Source: CAYJAD01 sp964371225 (GTDB lineage: Bacteria > Desulfobacterota > Desulfovibrionia > Desulfovibrionales > Desulfovibrionaceae). From it: DNA of 30,344 nucleotides. Made by a program: the position numbers and the translations under genes. This document shows positions 7,270 through 14,099 of the stretch, piece by piece. The stretch is from assembly GCA_964371225.1 (NCBI GenBank), contig CAYJNA010000017.1:1-30344 (forward strand). Reading direction: 5' to 3'. The stretch's first letter is position 1. Every line of letters begins with the position of its first letter. The notes below the pieces were generated by a model. That model did not search any database. It was given only the letters and a program-made list of their open reading frames with translations, and was not told the origin of the DNA.

Positions 7270-8928
7270 ATGTCCTTAGGAACACGCGTGCAAACCATGG
7301 GTTTTGCAGCTTTAATCATGAGTTTGAGCATATTGCTTTCTCGTTTCATGGGGCTCTTGCGGGATAAAGTTATATCGTGGCAATTTGGCGCCACAGGTGA
7401 AGCAGATTTATACTTTGCCGCCTTTGTGGTGCCAGATTTTATCAATTATTTATTGGCCGGCGGGTATGTATCCATAACGCTTATGCCCTTGCTATCGCGC
7501 TGTTTTGATGAAGATGAAGATAAGGCATGGCGCTTTTTTTCCGCGGTTTTTTGGTGGGCGCTTTTAGCTGTAAGTACATTAACATGTATAGCATGGATCT
7601 GGGCAGCCCCTTTGGCCAAATGGGTGGCGCCGGGCTTTACAGATGTACAAAGTGAACGCCTCACCTTATTTTTACGTATTATTTTACCGGCACAAATATT
7701 TTTTGTGAGCGGAGCGTGTTTTTCGGCCATACTTTTTTTACGTAAGCAATTTGTGGTGCCGGCCTTGACGCCGCTTATTTATAATGGCGCCATCATCATA
7801 TGTGGCTTGGCAGTGCCGTATTTAGGCATTGCCGATGGTATGGTAGGCTTTTGTATTGGTGTTAGTTTGGGAGCCGGCATAGGGGCTTTTGCCTTGCCCT
7901 ATTATGCTGCCACACGCAAAGTCAGTTTGGCACAAAACGCTGCTACGCCGCAGGAACCCATGGCTTTTGGCACGGGCTTACGTTTATACCCTTTAAAAAG
8001 GGAATATTTACGTCACCCTTTACTGCGTTCTTTTCTTTTTATGGCCTTACCGCTCATGCTGGGGCAGTCGGTGGTTATGCTGAATGAACAATTCATGCGC
8101 ATATTTGGTTCCATGGCAGGGGAGGGGGCCGTCTCCTTACTCAGTTATGCAAGGCGCATGTCGCAAGTGCCTGTGGGCATGGTGGGGCAGGCTGTGGCTG
8201 TGGCGTCGTATCCCTTCTTGGCGGCTTTGGCAGCAAAAAAAGACTTCACCACTTTTAATGATACCTTACGCTCTGCCATGAATACCAGTACTTCGGTACT
8301 CATTCCCATAACAGCGTGGATGATTGCCGCGGCGGTGCCGTGCATGGGCTTTATTTTTGAAGGGGGCGACTTTACCGCCGCTGATACCTTGGCTTCTGCA
8401 CCTCTTTTACAAATAATGATGCTTATGGTGCCTTTGTGGGGCATTCAAATGGTATTAGGGCGTGCCTTTTATGCCATGGGCGATACCTTTACACCGGCCT
8501 TGTGCGGCACTGCTATCACCTTAGTGAGTTTACCTCTTTTTTATTATGCTTTGCGCTGGGGCGCCATGGGCATTGCTTTGGTAAGCTTTTGGGGGGTGGT
8601 GGCTTATATTGCTATCATCATGTATATTTGGAAAAAACGTCAAGGCTTAGTGGCTTTCTCTGGGCTTGGTACCGTATTTTTGTACGGACTATTTTTATCA
8701 TTTTTGAGCGGCGTTGTGGCGTGGTATACCAGTGAAAGCATTTTACGTTCTACTATGAGCTTACCTTCGATATGGCCGTATCTTTTGGCTCTTATGGGAA
8801 GTGTATGTATGTTTAGCTTGTGCTATGTGACATTAAGCTGGAAAATATGCCCTGAACTTATGCGCCCCTTATGGCATCTTTTGCAAAGATTTTCGAGGAA
8901 AAAAGGCTCTACGTCCACAGCAGAATAG
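7270..8928 (+). CDS. murJ: Lipid II flippase MurJ (MviN)
   Basis: Inner-membrane protein that moves lipid II to the periplasmic face for peptidoglycan synthesis. It is 552 aa, with about 14 hydrophobic segments spread along the whole length. The N-terminal signature SILLSRFMGLLRDKVISWQFG (20-40) contains Arg25 and Arg31, which align with the cavity arginines of E. coli MurJ, and ADLYFAAFVVPDFINYLLAGG (45-65) is typical of the MviN family within the MOP superfamily. The C-terminus is basic and cytoplasmic (RFSRKKGS). The start at 7270 has GGGGAA seven bases upstream and sits 14 bases after queF. A strong bidirectional terminator ends the unit. Assignment to MurJ rather than a polysaccharide exporter rests on these motifs and the length. 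Confidence 0.93.
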   Translation: MSLGTRVQTMGFAALIMSLSILLSRFMGLLRDKVISWQFGATGEADLYFAAFVVPDFINYLLAGGYVSITLMPLLSRCFDEDEDKAWRFFSAVFWWALLAVSTLTCIAWIWAAPLAKWVAPGFTDVQSERLTLFLRIILPAQIFFVSGACFSAILFLRKQFVVPALTPLIYNGAIIICGLAVPYLGIADGMVGFCIGVSLGAGIGAFALPYYAATRKVSLAQNAATPQEPMAFGTGLRLYPLKREYLRHPLLRSFLFMALPLMLGQSVVMLNEQFMRIFGSMAGEGAVSLLSYARRMSQVPVGMVGQAVAVASYPFLAALAAKKDFTTFNDTLRSAMNTSTSVLIPITAWMIAAAVPCMGFIFEGGDFTAADTLASAPLLQIMMLMVPLWGIQMVLGRAFYAMGDTFTPALCGTAITLVSLPLFYYALRWGAMGIALVSFWGVVAYIAIIMYIWKKRQGLVAFSGLGTVFLYGLFLSFLSGVVAWYTSESILRSTMSLPSIWPYLLALMGSVCMFSLCYVTLSWKICPELMRPLWHLLQRFSRKKGSTSTAE

Positions 8929-9000
8929 CTGTTTTTATAAGAGTACTATACTGGAATCTTAAGATAGATACGTAGGATAGTCGACACTTGTCGGCTACAT

Positions 9001-9051
9001 AAAAAGAGCCTCAGGCATACCACACAATGGTGTATGCCTGAGGCTCTTTTT
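9001..9051. terminator. Strong bidirectional terminator between murJ and the second chemoreceptor
   Basis: Perfect 20-bp stem: AAAAAGAGCCTCAGGCATAC (9001-9020) with GTATGCCTGAGGCTCTTTTT (9032-9051), 11-nt loop, T run continuing to 9055 on the plus strand and a TTTTT on the minus strand. It serves both converging transcripts. A smaller imperfect dyad lies just upstream (TAGTCGACA at 8978, TGTCGGCTA at 8989). Confidence 0.92.
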
Positions 9052-9067
9052 TTTTATGCCTATAGAA

Positions 9068-11191
9068 TTAGGCAGACTTTAATTCTTTAATAATGCTTTC
9101 AAGTTCTTCGGCATTGGTACGTAAGTTACGCACAGCCCCGCTTGCTTCCAACATGGTGGCGGCGGTTTGGTTGGCATAGTCGTTGATATTGGTTAAAGCG
9201 CGGTTAATTTCTTCCGAGGTAGCAGACTGTTGCTCTGCGGCGGTGGCAATGGTACGCACTTGATCTGCCGTCGTATCTACCATTTCCACTATTTCCTCAA
9301 GGGAAACACCGGCTTGATTGGCAAGCTCTGTGGTCATATGTACACTTTCTACTGACATATCAACGTTTTTCATATTTCTTTCCACACTTTTTTGTACACC
9401 GTCAATGGCAGTGCCCACTTCCACTGTGGCTTGCATGGTTTTTTCTGCAAGCTTACGTACTTCATCAGCTACCACAGCAAAGCCGCGGCCAGCTTCACCG
9501 GCACGAGCAGCTTCAATGGCGGCGTTAAGTGCCAGCAAGTTTGTTTGGTCTGCAATGTCAGAAATAACATTCATAATGGCGCCAATGGCTTCTGCTTGCG
9601 AACCCAATTGCTTCATATCTTCTTTGAGCATTTGCGCTTGGCTTTCCACTTCACCAATACGTGTCATCATGGTATGCATAACCTTGGCTCCTTGATCGGC
9701 GCGTCCGCGAGCCTCAGAAGACGTATTGGCTGCCTCACCTGCACTGCGCGCCACCTCAAGAACTGTAGCATTCATTTCTTCCATGGCAGAGGCTGTTTCG
9801 GTGATGCGGTCAGAAGTAATATTCATGCTACGTTCTGCTTCATTTACGTGGCCAGAAAGGCTGTGCATGGTGTTAGTAACAGCTCCGGCTATTACTTCTA
9901 ATTGTAGGGCGGCATCATTCATACCTTGGCTTTTAGCCACTTCAGCTTGCGCTTGGGCTTCTTGTGCCTTCACGGTGGCATTGGCAGCTTCTGCGCTGGC
10001 GCGCTGTGCCTCTTGGGCTTGTTCTTGTGCCAAAGCAATATTATTTTTTAATGCGGCCACCATTTCTCGTAAAGCTTCAGCCAATTTTCCTAATTCGTCC
10101 TTACTTTCCACCTGTAAGGGCTCATCTAATTTTCCGGAAGCTACGGCCTCAGCAAAAACCACAGAGCGGAAGAGTGGGGTGGTGATGCTTCGAGCCAGAT
10201 ACACGCTAAAGGCGCAGCTGGCAATGATAATCCCTATAAGAAGGAAAAGGGTTACTTTTTGGCTGGTTTTATTGGATTCAACCGTAACTAAAGAGCTTTT
10301 TTGTAGATTGCTTTCTACTTTGTGAATGGCATTGACAGTGAGTGTGTCAATTTCTTCATAAATTTTGGCACGGGTGGCATTAAAGCTTGCAATGCTGTCC
10401 CAGCTTTGTCCCAATTGCTGTGCTTTTTGGTTATAAGCTTTGAGCTCGTCTAGGAGCATGGTACGCAGTTCTTGCCCCGCAGCACTGAGCCCAGTAATAC
10501 TTTCAAGGCTGGCGTGGAGGTCTTGCGTTTGCTTAGCTAGCTTTTTTATGGATTGCGCATCGTGCTGTGTAAGTGCCAAGATGCCTAAAGCTTGTATGTC
10601 GCTAAATGCTTTTATCATATCCTTGCTAGCAGCAAGATTTTGCTCTGCGGAGCGTTGAATTTCCAGTGGTGTTGTAAGCTCTTCTTTAGTGTCGAAAGTA
10701 TGTTGACTGCTAGCAATAAAAGCGTTTATGCCATTTTCAATGCTGTCAGCCATGGGAGCAAATTCGTGTAAAAATGTGTTGTTTTGCGCTATGGCATTGT
10801 GTGATTGAGCGGTAGTGATGAGATATTTTTCTAAAATACTTTTGAAAGAACTTAGGTAGCCATCTAATATGCCGGCATCTTCTGTTTGTTCGGCTAGATT
10901 TTCTAGTTTTTGAATTTGCGCATGTATTTTAGGGACAGCGTCATTAAAATAGGTGTAGTTTTTATCGTCTTGAGTGAGGCTGTAGATGCGCATGTTCATG
11001 TACACTTCTTCAAAAGCTGTTTCTAAAGCTATGAGCCCCACGAGCTCAGGGACATAAAAATCCGCCACACGGCTTGTATCGTCAGCTACTTTTTGTTTGT
11101 GTTGTATGTCTGTTATGCCTAAGAAACAAATAAAAGCCATTAAAAGCCCAAAGCCAAAATAAAGCCGTTTGGATACGGATATATTTTTCAT
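9068..11191 (-). CDS. Methyl-accepting chemotaxis protein with all-helical periplasmic sensor
   Basis: Second transmembrane chemoreceptor, 707 aa. Domains: TM1 about 10-28; a periplasmic region about 29-312 predicted all-helical and long enough for a helical bimodular (HBM) or double four-helix-bundle sensor; TM2 about 313-333 (VTLFLLIGIIIASCAFSVYLA); HAMP about 334-388 (ITTPLFRSVVFAEAVASGKL); an Ala/Gln/Glu-rich coiled coil about 386-425; and the signalling domain about 430-707. The conserved hairpin tip DQTNLLALNAAIEAARAGEA is at 548-567. No C-terminal pentapeptide. AGGAGG stands 6 bases before the ATG at 11191. It shares the signalling half and coiled-coil style with the receptor at 2111-4183, but the sensor halves are unrelated. 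Ligand unknown; HBM receptors of other bacteria sense organic acids, which would suit a lactate oxidiser, but that is inference. Confidence 0.94.
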   Translation of the reverse strand: MKNISVSKRLYFGFGLLMAFICFLGITDIQHKQKVADDTSRVADFYVPELVGLIALETAFEEVYMNMRIYSLTQDDKNYTYFNDAVPKIHAQIQKLENLAEQTEDAGILDGYLSSFKSILEKYLITTAQSHNAIAQNNTFLHEFAPMADSIENGINAFIASSQHTFDTKEELTTPLEIQRSAEQNLAASKDMIKAFSDIQALGILALTQHDAQSIKKLAKQTQDLHASLESITGLSAAGQELRTMLLDELKAYNQKAQQLGQSWDSIASFNATRAKIYEEIDTLTVNAIHKVESNLQKSSLVTVESNKTSQKVTLFLLIGIIIASCAFSVYLARSITTPLFRSVVFAEAVASGKLDEPLQVESKDELGKLAEALREMVAALKNNIALAQEQAQEAQRASAEAANATVKAQEAQAQAEVAKSQGMNDAALQLEVIAGAVTNTMHSLSGHVNEAERSMNITSDRITETASAMEEMNATVLEVARSAGEAANTSSEARGRADQGAKVMHTMMTRIGEVESQAQMLKEDMKQLGSQAEAIGAIMNVISDIADQTNLLALNAAIEAARAGEAGRGFAVVADEVRKLAEKTMQATVEVGTAIDGVQKSVERNMKNVDMSVESVHMTTELANQAGVSLEEIVEMVDTTADQVRTIATAAEQQSATSEEINRALTNINDYANQTAATMLEASGAVRNLRTNAEELESIIKELKSA

Positions 11192-11225
11192 GCCGCCCTC
11201 CTAAGGATGTATAATCATATTTTTC

Positions 11226-11252
11226 TTATCGGTGTACTATGAAAAGTCTTTA
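11226..11252 (-). promoter_or_regulatory. Sigma-28 (FliA) promoter for the second chemoreceptor
   Basis: On the minus strand: TAAAGACT (11252-11245), exactly 11 bases, ACCGATAA (11233-11226). This differs from the FliA -10 consensus GCCGATAA at one base. The ATG is about 35 bases from the -10 box. It has the same architecture as the promoter at 2006-2032. Confidence 0.84.
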
Positions 11253-11396
11253 TACAAAAAAGCTAGTAAGATGCAAAAAAATACAAAATATAATTTTGCA
11301 ATAAGGAATCATGGCAGGATACTTTGGTATCATGCTTTTAGCAAGCTTTTTTATATGTAATGCAGCATGTTTTTTGCGCAAGCTTTTTTTATGTCT

Positions 11397-11447
11397 TCGA
11401 TATTTATTTGAGAAGTAAGCTATGTAGCTCACTTTGAAAAATATCGA
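11397..11447. repeat. Long interrupted dyad upstream of the TPP riboswitch
   Basis: Outer arms TCGATATTT (11397-11405) and AAATATCGA (11439-11447) are perfect; inner arms AAGT (11413-11416)/ACTT (11431-11434) and AGCTA (11418-11422)/TAGCT (11425-11429) continue the symmetry. No T run follows, so it is not a terminator. It ends 36 bases before the riboswitch and could be an operator, part of the leader, or chance. Two near-identical tracts, GCAAGCTTTTTTAT at 11341 and GCAAGCTTTTTTTAT at 11379, lie upstream. An imperfect hairpin (11314-11335) is also present. I see no credible gene between 11192 and 11480. Confidence 0.55.
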
Positions 11448-11483
11448 GCATTTACTTTGCCACTGCCTTATGGTATTTGTGCC

Positions 11484-11577
11484 AAAGCTGGGGGAGCCTT
11501 TTATCATAAGGCTGAGATTGGGATTGTCCCTAACCCTTCGAACCTGATGCAGATTATGCTGCCGTAGGGAAGCGTTT
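11484..11577 (+). ncRNA. TPP (THI-box) riboswitch
   Basis: Thiamine-pyrophosphate aptamer in the thiC leader. Conserved elements in order: GGGGGAGCC (11490-11498), GGCTGAGA (11510-11517), ACCCTT, GAACCTGATGCAG (11540-11552) and the 3' core ATTATGCTGCCGTAGGGA (11553-11570). Closing-helix pairs form between AAAGCT (11484-11489) and AGCGTTT (11571-11577). No intrinsic terminator follows before thiC. Instead, TCCTTT (11581-11586) is exactly complementary to AAAGGA (11618-11623), the ribosome site of thiC, which points to translational control. Excess TPP is expected to lower thiC expression. Confidence 0.95.
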
Positions 11578-11629
11578 ATTTCCTTTCGTGGCTTTTGTGC
11601 ATCTTGATTTCCCAACAAAAGGATGTCAG

Positions 11630-12928
11630 ATGTCCATGTTTACAAAAAATACTGCCCTTGCCGCTTTGGCACAAAAATTTCTCCCACAATTGGCTCAAGA
11701 AGAAGGTCTTTCAGAAGAAAGTATTCGTCAGGCCATAGAAAATGGTACCATGGTACTTTTGGGTAACCCTAACCATCCTAACTTAAAGCCTATTTTGGTG
11801 GGGCAACCGGCGCGCATTAAAATTAATGCCAATCTTGGTACGTCGCCTTTATCTCACTGTCTTGCTACGGAAGCGGAAAAACTGCGTATAGCTCTTGAAG
11901 CAGGTACTGATACCGTGATGGATTTATCCATTTCAGGTGATTTAGATGCGGCGCGTATGACCATGCTGCAAAACTGCTCACTACCTGTGGGCACAGTGCC
12001 CATGTATGCAGTGGGACAGCAGCTTTTAGATGCTGATGAACCCATTAAAGCCATGAGCATAGATATGCTTTTTGACGAAATAGCCAAGCAAGCTCAGCAA
12101 GGGGTGGATTATATTACCGTACACTGTGGGCTTACCCGCCGCGGCGCAGAATGGGGAGATATTGCTAAAAACGCCTATGGTGATGGGCGCGTTATGGGCA
12201 TTGTTTCTCGTGGTGGCGCCATGTTGGCGCGGTGGATGTTGGAGCATGACCAAGAAAACCCTCTTCTTGTACATTATGACAGATTGCTTGAAATTGCCCG
12301 TGAGTACAATGTGACCCTTTCCTTGGGCGATGGTTTACGCCCCGGTGCCGGCTGTGATGCCGGTGACGCGGCACAATGGGAAGAAGTCATTACCCTTGGT
12401 CGTTTGGCTTTGCGTGCGCGTGAGTATGGCGTGCAAAGCATGATAGAAGGCCCTGGGCATGTGCCTTTACATGAGGTTGAAGCGCAAATTACCAGCATTA
12501 AAAAATTAACACATGGCGCTCCTTTATATGTATTAGGACCCTTGGTGGTGGATGCCGCCGCCGGTTATGACCACATGGCTGGTGCCATAGGCGGCGCATT
12601 GGGTGTGCGTGCCGGCGTAGACTTTTTATGCTATCTTACCCCCGCTGAGCACTTAACCTTGCCCAATGCGGCCGACGTACATGCAGGTGTTATGGCTTCG
12701 CGTGTGGCAGCCCATGCCGGCGAAGTGGCTTTAGGGACACCAAGAGCCTTGGCGCGTGAACATGCCATGAATACGGCACGACGCAATTTAGATTGGGAAG
12801 GTATGGCTGCTGCAGCTCTTGACCCCAAGGCTTTACATGAGCGTCGTCAACCACATAAAGAAGAAGAAGTGTGTGCCATGTGTGGTAAGTTTTGCGCAGT
12901 AAAAATGTTGAAAGACAGAGAAAAATAG
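11630..12928 (+). CDS. thiC: Phosphomethylpyrimidine synthase ThiC (radical SAM)
   Basis: Converts aminoimidazole ribotide to HMP-phosphate, the pyrimidine half of thiamine, using SAM and a 4Fe-4S cluster. The protein is 432 aa, the shorter form without the extra N-terminal domain. Hallmarks: KINANLGTSP (63-72), GTDTVMDLSISGD (92-104), YITVHCGLTRRG (150-161), SRGGAM, LSLGDGLRPG, MIEGPGHVPLHE and the C-terminal cluster-binding CAMCGKFC. That motif is CX2CX3C, one residue shorter than the CX2CX4C of the best-studied ThiC. The start at 11630 was chosen for AAAGGA six bases upstream; an ATG at 11588 would lie in the riboswitch platform. The paralogue BzaF makes a cobamide lower-ligand base, but the TPP riboswitch argues for ThiC. 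Confidence 0.94.
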   Translation: MSMFTKNTALAALAQKFLPQLAQEEGLSEESIRQAIENGTMVLLGNPNHPNLKPILVGQPARIKINANLGTSPLSHCLATEAEKLRIALEAGTDTVMDLSISGDLDAARMTMLQNCSLPVGTVPMYAVGQQLLDADEPIKAMSIDMLFDEIAKQAQQGVDYITVHCGLTRRGAEWGDIAKNAYGDGRVMGIVSRGGAMLARWMLEHDQENPLLVHYDRLLEIAREYNVTLSLGDGLRPGAGCDAGDAAQWEEVITLGRLALRAREYGVQSMIEGPGHVPLHEVEAQITSIKKLTHGAPLYVLGPLVVDAAAGYDHMAGAIGGALGVRAGVDFLCYLTPAEHLTLPNAADVHAGVMASRVAAHAGEVALGTPRALAREHAMNTARRNLDWEGMAAAALDPKALHERRQPHKEEEVCAMCGKFCAVKMLKDREK

Positions 12929-13032
12929 CCTTTTTGAGTAAAATATATGCTGAGGGAGAGTTTTTTATACCTTTCTCTCAGCCTTGCCAACTCTCATGGC
13001 GCAGAGTTTATGTTTTTATGGTGGAGAAATAT

Positions 13033-14037
13033 ATGGCAGAACATTCCCCTCGTACTTTATGTATCACTGAGGCGCAAGCCGGCCAGCGTGTGGATAAGGC
13101 CTTGCACATGCTTTTTCCAAACCTCTCCACCAGAGGGCGTAAGCTATTATGGGAAGAGTGGCATATACAGCTTAATGGGCGAAAAGTAGCGGCGGGAGTG
13201 GCTGTACGCACGGGGGATTGCTTAAGCGCCAGTCTTAAGCAAGGTTTGAAAGCCTCGGTAGGGGCAGAGAAGAAGGCCTGCCATGCGCAACAATGGGAAC
13301 AACAATGGGAGCAAGAACGCAGCCCAGTGTTCTTGGAGGCTCATGAAGATTGGCTGTTTTTTTCCAAGCCTCGTGGTTTGCATTCAGCCGCAGTGCAAGG
13401 GGGATCCCCCTCTGTGGAAGCGTATTTGCAGCAAAATCATGAAACTTACGGAGAGCTTTTTTTATGCAATAGGTTGGATGCGCAAACTTCCGGCATTGTG
13501 GTGGCCTCGCGTAGTGAAGCCGGACGTGCCTATTGGCAAGATATGGAAAATCGCGGGCTTTGCCAAAAACGCTATGTGGCCTTGGTGCAAGGCCAAGTGC
13601 AGAAAAAAGCAGTACGCGCGGCTTTAGATACGGATAAGCGTAAAATTTCTCGCGTGTTGGATGCTGAAGCACCTTTGTTACGCCATAGTTATTTCTTTCC
13701 TTTACAAAAAATTTCCGCCGCCGAATATGCCACTTTGCAAATATATTTTCCTGAATTTGCAGCATTTCCAGAGCAAGATTTTCGTGAGGCACATGAACTG
13801 AATTTTGTGGGCTGCACCATTTATAAAGGAGCGCGCCATCAAATCCGTGCCCATGCGGCCTTTGCCGGTTTTCCTTTGTGGGGGGATAGACGCTATATTT
13901 TGCGCCAAGCGTTGGGAGAAGAATGTTTTTTATTGCATCACGGGGCTTTGCATTATGAACATGGTGTCATACAGTGTGCTGCGTCGTGGGAAGAGGCCTT
14001 GCAAGATACATCGGCCATAAAAGAATTTTTCCGTTAA
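13033..14037 (+). CDS. RluA/RluD-family pseudouridine synthase
   Basis: Isomerises uridine to pseudouridine in RNA. It is 334 aa from the ATG at 13033, which has GGAG six bases upstream. Residues about 10-70 look like an S4 RNA-binding domain (AGQRVDKALHMLFPNLSTRGRKLL). After a Gln/Trp/Glu-rich linker (about 75-97) the catalytic domain runs about 98-310, with the family motif CNRLDAQTSGIVVAS (145-159) and catalytic Asp149. The later motif reads KGARHQIRAH (265-274), where most family members have TGRTHQIRVH, and it is preceded by a segment (about 238-262) that seems longer than usual. The exact RNA target (RluC-, RluD- or RluA-like) cannot be told. It follows thiC by 104 bases, in which a short stem-loop (about 12949-12983) without T run is found. 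Confidence 0.88.
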   Translation: MAEHSPRTLCITEAQAGQRVDKALHMLFPNLSTRGRKLLWEEWHIQLNGRKVAAGVAVRTGDCLSASLKQGLKASVGAEKKACHAQQWEQQWEQERSPVFLEAHEDWLFFSKPRGLHSAAVQGGSPSVEAYLQQNHETYGELFLCNRLDAQTSGIVVASRSEAGRAYWQDMENRGLCQKRYVALVQGQVQKKAVRAALDTDKRKISRVLDAEAPLLRHSYFFPLQKISAAEYATLQIYFPEFAAFPEQDFREAHELNFVGCTIYKGARHQIRAHAAFAGFPLWGDRRYILRQALGEECFLLHHGALHYEHGVIQCAASWEEALQDTSAIKEFFR

Positions 14038-14056
14038 TGTGAGGCAATACATTTTT

Positions 14057-14087
14057 AAGCCCCCTGCATGCTAGGTGCAGGGGGCTT
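14057..14087. terminator. Terminator between the pseudouridine synthase and M16 protease genes
   Basis: Perfect 12-bp GC-rich stem AAGCCCCCTGCA (14057-14068) with TGCAGGGGGCTT (14076-14087), 7-nt loop. The T tract is short on the plus strand (CTTTGTT) and poor on the minus strand, so termination is best supported for the plus-strand gene. Confidence 0.78.
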
Positions 14088-14099
14088 TGTTATGGCATT

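Noticed and set aside
3690..9570. Inverted similarity between the two chemoreceptor genes
   Set aside because: The matching DNA encodes the universally conserved signalling tip; it is homology of a protein family, not a mobile or recombination element.
9392..10325. Long plus-strand frames (up to 199 aa) opposite the second chemoreceptor
   Set aside because: Antisense to a well-supported chemoreceptor whose Ala-rich codons leave the opposite strand open. No protein features.
11250..11618. 122-aa minus-strand frame
   Set aside because: It covers the TPP riboswitch, the long dyad and the sigma-28 promoter region, all of which explain the sequence better.
11630..12928. thiC as the cobamide lower-ligand gene bzaF
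   Set aside because: The directly linked TPP riboswitch and lack of cobamide genes nearby favour thiamine synthesis.
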